Below, piece by piece: positions 9,122 to 18,530 of a stretch of 62,772 bases of DNA. The notes under the pieces are model-generated. The model saw nothing but the letters and a program-made list of their open reading frames with translations, was not told the origin of the DNA and did not search any database. Position numbers and translations under genes: made by a program. Location: contig NZ_AQUY01000002.1 of NCBI RefSeq assembly GCF_000372445.1, forward strand, positions 595,242-658,013, read 5' to 3'. The stretch is from Corynebacterium ulceribovis DSM 45146 (GTDB lineage Bacteria > Actinomycetota > Actinomycetes > Mycobacteriales > Mycobacteriaceae). Positions within the stretch are counted from its first letter, which is position 1. Each line of letters begins with the position of its first letter.

Positions 9122-11082
9122 TACCGCTTCACCTCCTGGAACATGTCCATGAGCTCGCCCATGACCTGCTGGACGTCAGCATCGATCTCGGCCAACGGAC
9201 GTACCTCCTCCGGCACGTAGAACAGGCGGGTGAACGGAATCTCATACCCGATCTTGGCCGCGGACTCGTCCCAGGTCACATCCGGCGCGAATGGCAAGAC
9301 CTCGCGGCGCATGTGCTCGTCCACGTCCTCGGTCAGCGGGATGCGCTCGGTCATCTTCCAACCCGCCACGGAGACGGGCTGTCCCTTGTGATCGACCGCG
9401 GCCGGGGCATTGTCATCGTGGACGGCCATGGCCTGCATGATCGCGGTCATGAGTCCGACCGGCATCTTGAGACCACGCACCTTGGCCTTGGTCTTGAGCA
9501 GGTCCGGCAACTCGTTCCAGACCGCGCCGTCCACCCCGCGCATGAGCTCGACATGTGCGTCCGTGAAGGACTTGTGAGCGCGGGCCTGTTCCACTGCCTG
9601 GTCAGAGAACTGGGTTACGTACCGTTCCTGGCGGTAGACCGGTACGTCCCTAAACCCAAGATCGTCCGCGGTCACGATCTTGGAAATATTCGAGTCCTCG
9701 AACGCGGTGTACGCCTTGGTAATGACCTCGCGGTCGGCAGGGGTCAGCTCGCGGCGCTTGTCACCCATGCCTTTACGCATCGGGGTCCACTGGTCGGCGG
9801 CGTTAATGAGCTGAATCTTGCCCCGGCGGTGTGGCTCCTTGTTCTTGTCCAAAATCCAGATGTAGGTGGCAATGCCGGTGCCGTAGAACATGGAGGTGGG
9901 CAGTGCGATGATCGCGTCCACCAGGTCTTCGTTCAGCAGCCAGGCGCGGATACGGTCGGGCCCGGACTCGGGAGCGCCCGTGAACAGGGGAGAGCCGTTG
10001 AGGACAATGCCCGCACGCCCGCCGCCGGTTTCACCATGGGCGGGCGTGAGCTTGTGCACCACATGGGACAGGAACAGCATTTGACCATCGGACTTGGCGG
10101 GCAGGCCGTGGCTAAAGCGGGAACCCTCCTTGTTTGCTTCCTTGGATACCTCGCTGTGCACGGCGGACCAGTCGGAGCCGTACGGTGGGTTGGTCAAGAT
10201 GTAGTCGAAGGTCTGGCCCTCAAAGCGGTCGTTGACCAGCGTATCGCCCTGGAGAATAGACTCCGGCTTGTTGCCGAGCATAATCAGGTCTGCTTTACCG
10301 ATGCCGTAGGCGTAGTCCATCAACTCCTGGCCGTGGAGCGAGACCTGCACGTTGCGGTTGAGAGCCTTGAGCTCGTTCTTGGCCACGAGCAGCATGCCGC
10401 CCGTTCCGGCGCACGGATCGTAGACGGTACGGCTGGGAGAGTCACCGGACAGGCCTGTGTCATCAGAGGAGAACAAGATGTCCACCATGAGGGAGATCGC
10501 GTCGCGCGGGGTGTAGAACGCACCCGCGCCCTTACCCTTGGTGTTGAACGCGCGGTACATGATGTCCTCGAACATGTCGCCCATCGCGGTGTCGGGCAGC
10601 AGGTCCGGGTGCATATCGATGCCTGCGAAGTGCTGTACCACGCCATAGAGTCGGCCCGCGCCCTGGAGGGTGTCGATCTTGTCGTAGAACTTGAACGCGG
10701 TCCAGATGTCGGTCAGGTTTTCGGAGAACGAGTCGAGGTAGATGGTGAGGGCTTTGTCCACATTGTCGTCGTTGCTACCGATGGACTTCATCGTGTGCTT
10801 GGACGTGTTGTAGAACGGTAGGTCCAGCTCATGCATGGCGCGCAGGCGAAGCATACGCGGGTTCACATCCCCGTTTTTCTTCATAGACGTATGCAGCTCG
10901 TCAAAGGCCTCACGCTTGTCCGCCAACATGCACTCGATTCGGCGCAGGACAGCGAACGGGATGATGTAGTCGCCGTACTCCTCCGGCTCCACCACGCTAC
11001 GCAAATACCTGTCTGCCGTGTTCCACACGGCGTTGGCTGTGGTGCTGCGTGCGTGAGCGATCTGCTCAGGGGTCGGTGACAT
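9121..11082 (-). CDS. hsdM: Type I restriction-modification DNA methyltransferase subunit HsdM
   Basis: HsdM methylates adenine (N6) at the site chosen by HsdS and protects host DNA. An N-terminal helical domain precedes the SAM-binding motif DPCAGTGGML (~residue 219) and catalytic NPPYGSDW (~295). The upstream AFYTPRDAISLMVD signature is typical of HsdM. At 653 residues it is longer than the ~530-residue E. coli form, because of a C-terminal extension from about residue 540. It is the first gene of the operon, with ATGGAGC before its ATG, so modification is made before restriction. Confidence 0.95.
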   Translation of the reverse strand: MSPTPEQIAHARSTTANAVWNTADRYLRSVVEPEEYGDYIIPFAVLRRIECMLADKREAFDELHTSMKKNGDVNPRMLRLRAMHELDLPFYNTSKHTMKSIGSNDDNVDKALTIYLDSFSENLTDIWTAFKFYDKIDTLQGAGRLYGVVQHFAGIDMHPDLLPDTAMGDMFEDIMYRAFNTKGKGAGAFYTPRDAISLMVDILFSSDDTGLSGDSPSRTVYDPCAGTGGMLLVAKNELKALNRNVQVSLHGQELMDYAYGIGKADLIMLGNKPESILQGDTLVNDRFEGQTFDYILTNPPYGSDWSAVHSEVSKEANKEGSRFSHGLPAKSDGQMLFLSHVVHKLTPAHGETGGGRAGIVLNGSPLFTGAPESGPDRIRAWLLNEDLVDAIIALPTSMFYGTGIATYIWILDKNKEPHRRGKIQLINAADQWTPMRKGMGDKRRELTPADREVITKAYTAFEDSNISKIVTADDLGFRDVPVYRQERYVTQFSDQAVEQARAHKSFTDAHVELMRGVDGAVWNELPDLLKTKAKVRGLKMPVGLMTAIMQAMAVHDDNAPAAVDHKGQPVSVAGWKMTERIPLTEDVDEHMRREVLPFAPDVTWDESAAKIGYEIPFTRLFYVPEEVRPLAEIDADVQQVMGELMDMFQEVKR

Positions 11083-11371
11083 GGTGCTCCATTCAAATAA
11101 CAGCGGTGTGTTTTTATTATCGTAGCAGGTCAGAGCCGTTTTTGATGGTATGTCCCTCTTGATTAGTGTCAGCTGCGGGCCTGCTACCTTGGCAGTATGT
11201 CACGGGCCTCGGACGCCTCACCCGCACGTCTCGAACAGGCAGGCGAGGATAGAGGAAAACCGACTCTACCTGCGGTAGGGCCGGTTTTGTCGTTTTGTGC
11301 GTCATCGTGCACAGCGGGGGAGGTTTACGGAACGTTTTGCACGAATAAACGGAAATCCCCGGTTAAAGTTG
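11083..11371. other. Gap between hsdM start and tRNA-Leu
   Basis: It must contain the leftward hsdM promoter. The only clear structure is the hairpin at 11256-11288. A short open frame (11117-11305, -) looks non-coding. I see no duplicated tRNA end that would mark island insertion. Confidence 0.45.
11256..11288 (-). terminator. Terminator hairpin downstream of tRNA-Leu
   Basis: AAAACCGACTCTACC / GGTAGGGCCGGTTTT pair over 15 positions (one mismatch, one wobble) around a 3-base loop. Read leftward it ends in TTTT and lies 84 bases after the tRNA. The symmetrical A/T ends also allow rightward function. Confidence 0.65.
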
Positions 11372-11445
11372 TGCCCCTGGTGAGACTCGAACTCACACTG
11401 GACGGGTTTTGAATCCGTTGCCTCTGCCAATTGGGCTACAGGGGC
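11372..11445 (-). tRNA. tRNA-Leu(CAA)
   Basis: The reverse strand folds as a 74-base tRNA without encoded CCA. The acceptor stem is GCCCCTG / CAGGGGC with discriminator A. The D-arm is GCC...GGC, the anticodon loop TTCAAAA (anticodon CAA, reads UUG), and the T-arm GTGAG-TTCGAGT-CTCAC. The variable loop is only 5 bases, whereas leucine tRNAs normally carry a long variable arm, and the pair closing the anticodon stem is A-C. I recall similar short-armed tRNA-Leu genes in other actinobacteria, hence the call. It is divergent from polA. Confidence 0.85.
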
Positions 11446-11457
11446 GCACACTCATTG

Positions 11458-11468
11458 CGTCAATAAGT
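11458..11468 (-). repeat. Near-copy of the 11-base word (one mismatch)
   Basis: CGTCAATAAGT differs from the consensus reverse complement CGTCAATAAGC only in the last base. It lies 12 bases upstream of the tRNA-Leu 5' end, in its likely promoter region. Confidence 0.5.
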
Positions 11469-11597
11469 GCTTTTACTCGAAGTAAAAGCACATCAATGCA
11501 ACTCGCCAAATAATAGCGCCCGCAGCCTGAAATCTCCAAGTTGCCTAGTCGGGCGGGTAAAACACCAGAGGCTAACCTCCTTGTCTGACACCTCTCC

Positions 11598-11603
11598 TAC
11601 ACT
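11598..11603 (+). promoter_or_regulatory. -10 element for leaderless polA
   Basis: TACACT, then seven bases, then the GTG start. This spacing predicts transcription beginning at or next to the start codon. Confidence 0.55.
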
Positions 11604-11610
11604 GGGGTAC

Positions 11611-14343
11611 GTGACTGAAGTGAATGCTGACCGCAACCCATCCGCGCCAACGACGCCAACCAAACGCCTCATGCTCATCGATGGGCATTCGATGGCCTTT
11701 CGTGCATTCTTTGCTTTGCCGGCAGAGAACTTTTCGACCACTGGCGGGCAACACACCAACGCGGTTTATGGCTTTCTCTCCATGCTGGTCAATCTACTGA
11801 ATGAAGAAAAACCAACGCACGTTGCCGTTGCTTTCGATATTGGCCGCAAGACCTTCCGCACCGATCGCTTCCCGGAGTACAAGGCTCAGCGGGATGCCAC
11901 ACCGCCAGAATTTAAGGGGCAGGTGGAACTGCTGAAGGAAATTCTGCAGGAAATGGGGCTAGTTAGCCTGGATAAGGAAAACTACGAGGCTGACGACATT
12001 ATCGCAACCCTAGCCACCCAAGCGACTACTGCGGACTTTCAGACCTACATTGTCACCGGAGACCGTGACTCCTTCCAGCTGGTCAATAACACCACTACCG
12101 TGCTCTACCCAATGCGCGGCGTCTCAAACCTGCACCGATTCACCCCAGAAGCAGTCGAAGAGAAATATGGGCTGACCCCGCAGCAGTACCCGGACTATGC
12201 GGCGCTGCGCGGTGACCCGTCCGACAACCTGCCGGGCATTCCGGGTGTGGGGCAGAAGACCGCCGAGAAGTGGATTGTGAACTACGGCAGCCTTGATGAG
12301 CTGATTAAAAACGCCGACGAAATCCGAGGCAAAGTCGGCGACAATCTGCGTCAGCGACTCGATGCTGTCCTGCTCAACCGTGAACTCACCGAGATGGTCA
12401 AGGACCTACCCTTGCCATATCAGCCAGATGAGCTGGAACTACGCCCAGCCAACGGTACCGGCATCGCCCGCGTCCTTGATTCCCTGCAATTCGGCACCAA
12501 CCTGCGCGAGCGCATTTTCGCCGCGCTGAACATCGATAGCTCCGACGCTGACACGCCAGACCCAGATGCCCGCGTCGCCGTCGTCAACACCATCGCCGAA
12601 GGCGAACTCGACGCATGGTTGGAAGAGCACGTAGCTGGCCAGCCTGCCGCCATCGCTGTGCAAGGCAACGGTTCGCCAACTGAAGGCGACACCACTCGCG
12701 TTGCCATCTGCGCACCCGACGGCGAAACCGCAGTGCTCTACCTGCCCGAACTCGACAGCACGGACGAGAAGGTCCTCACCGACTTCCTTTCGAATCCTCA
12801 GCAGCCAAAACTCTTCCACGAGGCGAAGCTGGCCTGGCATATGCTGCACGCCCGTGGCATCACGATCGCTGGCCTACAACACGACACCGCCATCGCCTCC
12901 TACCTGCTGCGCCCAGGCCAGCGCACCTACGAACTAAAAGACGTGCTGCAGCGCCATCTGCAACGAACCCTGACCCTTGATACCGCCGATGACGGCCAAC
13001 TCAGCCTGCTGGAAACCGACGAACCAGACTCCTCCGACGTCGCCATTGCCAATGAAGCCGCCGCTATCTACGACCTCGCCGAAGCGCTGGTCATCGAACT
13101 AGAAGCCATCGAAGCACGCGAACTCTACGAACGCCTCGAACTGCCACTCGTTTTCGAGCTCGCCGAGATGGAATCGGTCGGCATTGCTGTTGATCGCGCC
13201 GCCCTGGAATCCCTCCGCGACGAATTCCAAGACCTGCTGCTGCAGTCCGAGGAAGAAGCCCGCTCCCTGGTTGGCAAACCAGACCTCAACGTCGCAAGTC
13301 CAAAGCAGCTCCAAGCCGTGCTTTTTGACGAGTTGGATATGCCGAAAACCAAGAAAACCAAAACTGGTTATTCCACTGCGGCGAAGGAGTTGGAATCACT
13401 CCAGGCTTCCCATCCACACCCGTTCCTTGGGGCGGTGCTGCAGTACCGCGAAAACCAGAAGATGAAGTCGACCATTGAAGGTCTGCTCGATGCCGTCGCA
13501 AGTGATGGCCGAATTCACACCACGTTCAACCAAACAGTTGCTGCCACCGGCCGCCTCAGTTCCACTGAGCCGAACCTGCAGAACATTCCGGTGCGCACCG
13601 AAGCTGGCCACCGGATTCGCGCCACATTCGTAGTCGGCGATGGCTACGAAACGCTGCTGACCGCTGACTACTCGCAGATTGAAATGCGCGTCATGGCACA
13701 CCTATCCGGCGACCCCGGCCTCATCGACGCCTACCAACGTGGCGAAGACCTGCACAATTACGTCGGCTCCCGAGTCTTCAACGTCGGCATCGACGAAGTC
13801 ACCCCAGAATTGCGCCGCCGCGTCAAAGCTATGAGCTACGGCTTGGCCTACGGCCTGTCCGCCTTCGGTCTGGCTGGCCAGCTCGGTATCTCCGGTGGGG
13901 AAGCGAAGAAGCTGATGGAAGACTACTTCGACCGCTTCGGCGGAGTGCGCGAATACCTCGACCGCGTCGTCGACCAAGCCCGTCGCGACGGCTTCACCGA
14001 AACGCTCTACGGCCGCCGCCGCTACCTGCCGGAACTGACCTCGACCAACCGGGTTGCCCGTGAGAACGCGGAACGCGCCGCGCTGAACGCACCAATCCAG
14101 GGCACCGCCGCCGACATTATTAAGGTGGCGATGCTGCGCGTGAACGCCCGCCTCGCCGAAAAGGACCTGAAATCCCGGATGCTGCTGCAGGTCCACGACG
14201 AACTGGTAATGGAAGTCGCGGCAGGGGAGCGCGACCAGGTCGAAGAGATTGTCCGAGCCGAAATGGGCTCGGCCATCGACCTGCGCGTACCACTCGATGT
14301 CTCCGTCGGCGCGGGACAGAACTGGAACGAGGCCGCCCACTAA
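11611..14343 (+). CDS. polA: DNA polymerase I
   Basis: PolA fills gaps in repair and removes RNA primers during lagging-strand synthesis. The 910 residues contain a 5' nuclease (~20-310; RLMLIDGHSMAFRAF, ADDIIATLA, VTGDRDSFQL), a middle 3'-5' exonuclease-like domain that looks degenerate, and the polymerase with motif A LTADYSQIEMRVMAHLSGD (~685), motif B RRRVKAMSYGLAYGLS and motif C LQVHDELVMEV (~860). I start it at GTG 11611, not the longer frame at 11467: the extra 48 residues are not family-like, and a -10 box sits seven bases before this GTG. The 34-residue lead before the first nuclease motif is somewhat long but plausible. Confidence 0.95.
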   Translation: MTEVNADRNPSAPTTPTKRLMLIDGHSMAFRAFFALPAENFSTTGGQHTNAVYGFLSMLVNLLNEEKPTHVAVAFDIGRKTFRTDRFPEYKAQRDATPPEFKGQVELLKEILQEMGLVSLDKENYEADDIIATLATQATTADFQTYIVTGDRDSFQLVNNTTTVLYPMRGVSNLHRFTPEAVEEKYGLTPQQYPDYAALRGDPSDNLPGIPGVGQKTAEKWIVNYGSLDELIKNADEIRGKVGDNLRQRLDAVLLNRELTEMVKDLPLPYQPDELELRPANGTGIARVLDSLQFGTNLRERIFAALNIDSSDADTPDPDARVAVVNTIAEGELDAWLEEHVAGQPAAIAVQGNGSPTEGDTTRVAICAPDGETAVLYLPELDSTDEKVLTDFLSNPQQPKLFHEAKLAWHMLHARGITIAGLQHDTAIASYLLRPGQRTYELKDVLQRHLQRTLTLDTADDGQLSLLETDEPDSSDVAIANEAAAIYDLAEALVIELEAIEARELYERLELPLVFELAEMESVGIAVDRAALESLRDEFQDLLLQSEEEARSLVGKPDLNVASPKQLQAVLFDELDMPKTKKTKTGYSTAAKELESLQASHPHPFLGAVLQYRENQKMKSTIEGLLDAVASDGRIHTTFNQTVAATGRLSSTEPNLQNIPVRTEAGHRIRATFVVGDGYETLLTADYSQIEMRVMAHLSGDPGLIDAYQRGEDLHNYVGSRVFNVGIDEVTPELRRRVKAMSYGLAYGLSAFGLAGQLGISGGEAKKLMEDYFDRFGGVREYLDRVVDQARRDGFTETLYGRRRYLPELTSTNRVARENAERAALNAPIQGTAADIIKVAMLRVNARLAEKDLKSRMLLQVHDELVMEVAAGERDQVEEIVRAEMGSAIDLRVPLDVSVGAGQNWNEAAH

Positions 14344-14498
14344 CGCCACAACCCGAACGCCGCCCCAAACCGTCAAAAAGCCCCCAAATTTGCCACCGAA
14401 ACAAGGTAGCAAATATGAATATGTGAGAATAGGGGGAAACTCTGGGGTGGCACCATGTGGGCCGCCTCGCATCGCCGAGCACAAAAGGACTGTTCACC

Positions 14499-15947
14499 GT
14501 GTCGAAAGTGACTTTTTACCGAGGCCAGCAACTGCCACTGGAAATGCACAAAGTGCGCATTATCCAGAAGCTGACCCTGCTGCCGATTGAACAGCGCCGC
14601 GAAGCGCTCGAAGGCGCCGGTTTCAACACCTTCCTGCTGCAGAACTCCGACGTGTTCCTCGACATGCTCACCGACTCCGGCGTCAACGCCATGTCCCAGG
14701 ACCAGCAAGCCGCGATGCTCATGGCCGACGACGCCTACGCCGGCTCCGCGACCTACACCCGCATGCACGACAAGCTCATCGAAATTTTCGGCATGGACTA
14801 CTTCCTGCCAGCGCACCAAGGCCGCGCCGCGGAGAACATCATCAGCCAGACGATGATTCGCCCGGACACCGTCGTGCCGATGAACTACCACTTCACCACC
14901 TCCAAGGCGCACATCGTCGCCAATGGGGCAGAGGTGCTCGAATTCATCCGCCCCGAAGGCCTAGAAGTCACCTCCGACCACCCATTTAAAGGCAACTTCG
15001 ACGTTGAAAAGCTGAAAGAGCTTATTGACGAAAAGGGCGCCGACTCGATTAGCTACGTGCGCATGGAAGCAGGTACTAACCTCATCGGTGGCCAGCCATT
15101 CTCCCTGGAAAACCTGCGCGAAACTGCCGCAGTCTGCCGGGAACACAATGTGCCGCTGGTGCTGGATGCGTCGCTGCTGGCGGACAACCTGTACTTCATT
15201 AAGACCCGCGAAGAAGCATGCAAGGACATGTCGATTCGGGAAATCACTCGCGCGATCGCTGATGAGACGGACGTGCTGTACTTCTCCGCGCGCAAGCTCG
15301 GCTTTGGTCGCGGTGGCGGCATCTGCATCCGCGATGAAGAGACCTTCAAGAAGATGCGCGGCTACGTGCCAATGTTTGAAGGCTTCCTGACCTACGGCGG
15401 CATGTCGGTCCGCGAAATGGAAGCAATTACTGTCGGCCTGGACGAAACCATGGACGAAGACATGATTAACCAGGGTCCACAGTTCATTGAATACATGGTG
15501 ACGGAACTGGACCGCCGCAATATCCCAGTGATTACGCCAGCAGGTGGCCTGGGTGCGCATGTCGACGCGATGCGCTTTGTCGACCACATCCCACAGCAGG
15601 AATACCCAGCAGGTTCGCTGGCAGCGGCGCTGTACTTGGTTTCAGGTGTGCGCGGTATGGAACGCGGCACCATGTCCGAACAGCGTGACGCTGAAGGCAA
15701 TGAGCCACTAGCTGACATGGAACTGGTGCGCCTGGCGATGCCGCGACGGGTGTTCACACTGTCGCAGGTCAATTACGCGATCGACCGGCTGGATTGGCTG
15801 TACCAGAACCGTCGCCTGATTGGCGGCATGGAATGGGAAGAAGAACCAGAAATCCTGCGCTTCTTCTACGGCCGCATGCGCCCAAAGAGCGACTGGGTGA
15901 GCGCGCTGGTGAAGAAGTTCCGCGAGGACTTCGGCGACTCGTTGTAG
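14499..15947 (+). CDS. Beta-eliminating lyase, tyrosine phenol-lyase/tryptophanase family
   Basis: This PLP enzyme family splits tyrosine or tryptophan into phenol or indole, pyruvate and ammonia. Over 482 residues I see DDAYAGS, HQGRAAENI, NLIGGQP, the PLP lysine K266 (FSARKLGFG), the carboxylate-binding arginine in AMPRRVF, and a C-terminal LRFF. Two substrate-discriminating spots look like tyrosine phenol-lyase rather than tryptophanase: HFTT (Thr, not Asp) and GMERG (R389, not Ile). The Arg that contacts PLP in both enzymes (DATR/DSAR) is Leu here (DASL, L226), so the true reaction is uncertain. The GTG start follows AAAAGGAC. It ends 3 bases from the convergent methyltransferase. Confidence 0.82.
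   Translation: MSKVTFYRGQQLPLEMHKVRIIQKLTLLPIEQRREALEGAGFNTFLLQNSDVFLDMLTDSGVNAMSQDQQAAMLMADDAYAGSATYTRMHDKLIEIFGMDYFLPAHQGRAAENIISQTMIRPDTVVPMNYHFTTSKAHIVANGAEVLEFIRPEGLEVTSDHPFKGNFDVEKLKELIDEKGADSISYVRMEAGTNLIGGQPFSLENLRETAAVCREHNVPLVLDASLLADNLYFIKTREEACKDMSIREITRAIADETDVLYFSARKLGFGRGGGICIRDEETFKKMRGYVPMFEGFLTYGGMSVREMEAITVGLDETMDEDMINQGPQFIEYMVTELDRRNIPVITPAGGLGAHVDAMRFVDHIPQQEYPAGSLAAALYLVSGVRGMERGTMSEQRDAEGNEPLADMELVRLAMPRRVFTLSQVNYAIDRLDWLYQNRRLIGGMEWEEEPEILRFFYGRMRPKSDWVSALVKKFREDFGDSL
15020..15030 (+). repeat. 11-base dispersed word, copy 3
   Basis: Exact GCTTATTGACG, sense in the lyase gene, read as Leu-Ile-Asp (CTT-ATT-GAC). Confidence 0.85.
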
Positions 15948-15950
15948 GCG

Positions 15951-16805
15951 CTAGCGCTTCTGGCACACGAATATCGCGGTGCCAGGGAAGAGCTCCCCAC
16001 GCAGCTTCGACCACTGGCCAAAAGGTTCCGGGTCAGTGGCTGGCCACTCCGGTTCAATCAGATCCTCTAGATGGAAGCCCGCCGCGTGCAGGTCTCGGAT
16101 GCGGTCGCCGAGGGTGCGATGGTGCTCCACATAGGTGGCAACTCCATTGCTGTCGCGCTCCACATACGGGGTTCGATCGAAGTAGGAGACCGCTGGGATG
16201 AGTCCAGCAGGGCCCGGATCGTCTGGGAAAACCCAGCGCATGGGGTGCGTGACCGCGAATACCCAGCGACCGCCGGGGCGCAGTACTCGCGCGACCTCTG
16301 CCATGAGCGCGCCCGAATCGGCGACAAACGGCACCGCACCGAAAACCGAGAATGCGATATCGAAAGCCTTGTTGGAAAAGGGCATGTGTGCGGCATCTGC
16401 CTGCACGAGAGTCGGACCCATATCGTCAATAAGCTCAACTTCGCCTGAAACCTGGCGGCCGGAAACCTGCCGACCCTGCGCCAACATGCCGTAACTAATG
16501 TCAAAGGCTGTGACGCTGCGGGCCTGGCGGTTAGCGGTCAGCCAGCGGGAGCATGGGGCAGAGCCACAGCCAACTTCCAGGACATCGAGGCCGGTGACAT
16601 CGCCGAGGAGGTTGGCGGTGTCTTCGTGCAGCATTTCTGGGCACCAGTAGAAGCTGGAGAGGTAGGCGGGGTGGTCGCGGTGATAGTCGACGGCGTCGTG
16701 GTCCCACCAGTGGCGATTAGCGGTAGCAGACTCGGTGGCGTCGGCAAAGCCATATCCAGCGACGGCATCTGAGGAATACTGGGGATCACCCAACGAACTC
16801 GACAT
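15951..16805 (-). CDS. Class I SAM-dependent methyltransferase
   Basis: A 284-residue Rossmann-fold methyltransferase with SAM-binding motif I LDVLEVGCGSAPCSRWL (~residues 79-95), ADAAHMPF, and motif IV/post-motif DIAFSVFGAVPF...VARVLRPGGRWVFAVTHP. This resembles the UbiE/Methyltransf_11 group; the substrate cannot be read from the sequence. The start is supported by AAAGGAG a few bases upstream. It is divergent from rpsA. Its ELID segment carries a copy of the 11-base word. Confidence 0.85.
   Translation of the reverse strand: MSSSLGDPQYSSDAVAGYGFADATESATANRHWWDHDAVDYHRDHPAYLSSFYWCPEMLHEDTANLLGDVTGLDVLEVGCGSAPCSRWLTANRQARSVTAFDISYGMLAQGRQVSGRQVSGEVELIDDMGPTLVQADAAHMPFSNKAFDIAFSVFGAVPFVADSGALMAEVARVLRPGGRWVFAVTHPMRWVFPDDPGPAGLIPAVSYFDRTPYVERDSNGVATYVEHHRTLGDRIRDLHAAGFHLEDLIEPEWPATDPEPFGQWSKLRGELFPGTAIFVCQKR
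16424..16434 (-). repeat. 11-base dispersed word, copy 4
   Basis: Exact CGTCAATAAGC on the + strand, hence GCTTATTGACG in the sense direction of the methyltransferase gene (Leu-Ile-Asp). Confidence 0.85.
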
Positions 16806-16961
16806 GAAACTCCTTTAGTGCGTGAACTTGTTTTGCCGGGGCAGGCGGGGTAAAGTTCAGCAGGCGTGTGCGCTATTCGACACTTGTGCAGGGATTGCAC
16901 AGGTTAAGCGTACAGATTCTGTCCAATTCTATTTCCTATCCGCTATCGGAGCACTCCACAT

Positions 16962-18422
16962 ATGTCCACCTCTAACACCCCTCAGGTTGCCATCAACGAC
17001 ATTGGCACCGCTGAGGATTTCCTTGCCGCTGTCGACTCCACGATCAAGTACTTCAACGATGGTGACATCGTTGAGGGCACCATCGTCAAGGTCGACCGCG
17101 ACGAGGTCCTGCTCGACATCGGCTACAAGATGGAAGGCGTCATCCCTTCCCGAGAGCTGTCCATCAAGCACGATGTCGACCCATCTGAGGTGGTCGAGGT
17201 CGGCGACGAGATTGACGCTCTGGTCATCACCAAGGAAGACAAGGACGGACGTCTGGTCCTTTCCAAGAAGCGTGCACAGTACGAGCGCGCTTGGGGCACC
17301 ATCGAGGAGCTCAAGGAAAAGGACGAGCCAGTTACCGGTACCGTCATCGAGGTCGTCAAGGGCGGCCTGATCCTGGACATCGGCCTGCGTGGCTTCCTGC
17401 CTGCATCCCTGGTTGAAATGCGCCGCGTTCGTGACCTGCAGCCATACATTGGCCAGGAAATCGAAGCGAAGATCATCGAGCTGGACAAGAACCGCAACAA
17501 CGTTGTGCTGTCCCGCCGCGCATGGCTCGAGCAGACCCAGTCCGAGGTCCGCTCCGAATTCCTGCACCAGCTGCAGAAGGGCCAGGTCCGCAAGGGTGTC
17601 GTTTCCTCCATCGTCAACTTCGGTGCATTCGTGGACCTGGGTGGCGTAGACGGACTGGTTCACGTTTCCGAACTGTCCTGGAAGCACATCGACCACCCTA
17701 ACGAGGTTGTTCAGGTTGGCCAGGAAGTCACTGTCGAGGTTCTGGAAGTTGACCTGAACCGCGAGCGCGTGTCCCTGTCCCTGAAGGCAACTCAGGAAGA
17801 CCCATGGCGCGTCTTCGCCCGCACCCACGCAATCGGCCAGATTGTTCCGGGCAAGGTCACCAAGCTGGTTCCATTCGGTGCATTCGTTCGCGTCGAAGAG
17901 GGCATCGAGGGCCTGGTTCACATCTCCGAGCTGGCACAGCGCCACGTGGATGTTCCAGACCAGGTTGTTGGTGTTGGCGAAATGGCAATGGTCAAGGTCA
18001 TCGACATCGACCTCGAGCGTCGTCGTATCTCCCTGTCCCTGAAGCAGGCTGACGAAGACTTCACCGAAGAATTCGACCCAGCGAAGTACGGCATGGCCGA
18101 CTCCTACGATGAGCAGGGCAACTACATCTTCCCAGAAGGCTTCGACCCAGAGACCAACGACTGGATGGAAGGCTTCGAAACCCAGCGCGCTGAGTGGGAA
18201 GCTCGTTACGAAGAGGCTGAACGCCGTCACCAGCTGCACGCAACTCAGATTGAGAAGAACCGTGCCGCTGCTGCCGAAGCTGCAGAAGCTCCTTCCGAGT
18301 ACTCCACCGGCTTCGAGTCTGCACCAGCTGCAGCCGCTGAAGAGCCAGCTCAGACCTCCGGCACCCTGGCATCCGACGAGCAGCTCGCTGCTCTGCGTGA
18401 GCGCCTGGCCGGTGGCAACTAA
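16962..18422 (+). CDS. rpsA: 30S ribosomal protein S1
   Basis: S1 helps mRNA bind the small ribosomal subunit. The 486-residue protein has four S1 RNA-binding repeats (about 34-105, 120-190, 205-280, 290-365), e.g. GVVSSIVNFGAFVDLGGVDGL and GKVTKLVPFGAFVRV. Four repeats and an acidic, Ala-rich tail are the actinobacterial form (E. coli has six). The ATG follows a GGAG-type site. The gene is monocistronic, with its own strong terminator. Codon use is highly biased, as for abundant proteins. Confidence 0.97.
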   Translation: MSTSNTPQVAINDIGTAEDFLAAVDSTIKYFNDGDIVEGTIVKVDRDEVLLDIGYKMEGVIPSRELSIKHDVDPSEVVEVGDEIDALVITKEDKDGRLVLSKKRAQYERAWGTIEELKEKDEPVTGTVIEVVKGGLILDIGLRGFLPASLVEMRRVRDLQPYIGQEIEAKIIELDKNRNNVVLSRRAWLEQTQSEVRSEFLHQLQKGQVRKGVVSSIVNFGAFVDLGGVDGLVHVSELSWKHIDHPNEVVQVGQEVTVEVLEVDLNRERVSLSLKATQEDPWRVFARTHAIGQIVPGKVTKLVPFGAFVRVEEGIEGLVHISELAQRHVDVPDQVVGVGEMAMVKVIDIDLERRRISLSLKQADEDFTEEFDPAKYGMADSYDEQGNYIFPEGFDPETNDWMEGFETQRAEWEARYEEAERRHQLHATQIEKNRAAAAEAAEAPSEYSTGFESAPAAAAEEPAQTSGTLASDEQLAALRERLAGGN

Positions 18423-18481
18423 GCCGCAACCGCGACAGTGTGCGCAAGCTACTAGGTAGCTTGCCGCGCTAACGCGCACAG

Positions 18482-18530
18482 AGCGCCCCGCATGGGAACC
18501 GTAATGGTTTCCGGCGGGGCGCTTTCGTCA
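18482..18530 (+). terminator. rpsA terminator
   Basis: AGCGCCCCGC / GCGGGGCGCT form a perfect 10-bp stem with an inner GG-AACC/GGTTTCC helix, followed by a short T-rich stretch. Confidence 0.8.

Noticed and set aside
9313..10821. 502-codon open frame on the + strand
   Set aside because: Antisense shadow of hsdM caused by G/C-biased third positions; no family signal and no RBS.
11117..11305. 62-codon frame between hsdM and tRNA-Leu
   Set aside because: Overlaps the terminator hairpin, odd composition, no RBS.
4598..11445. RM operon as an island integrated at tRNA-Leu
   Set aside because: The tRNA 3' end faces the operon, but I found no duplicated tRNA end, integrase or flanking direct repeat.
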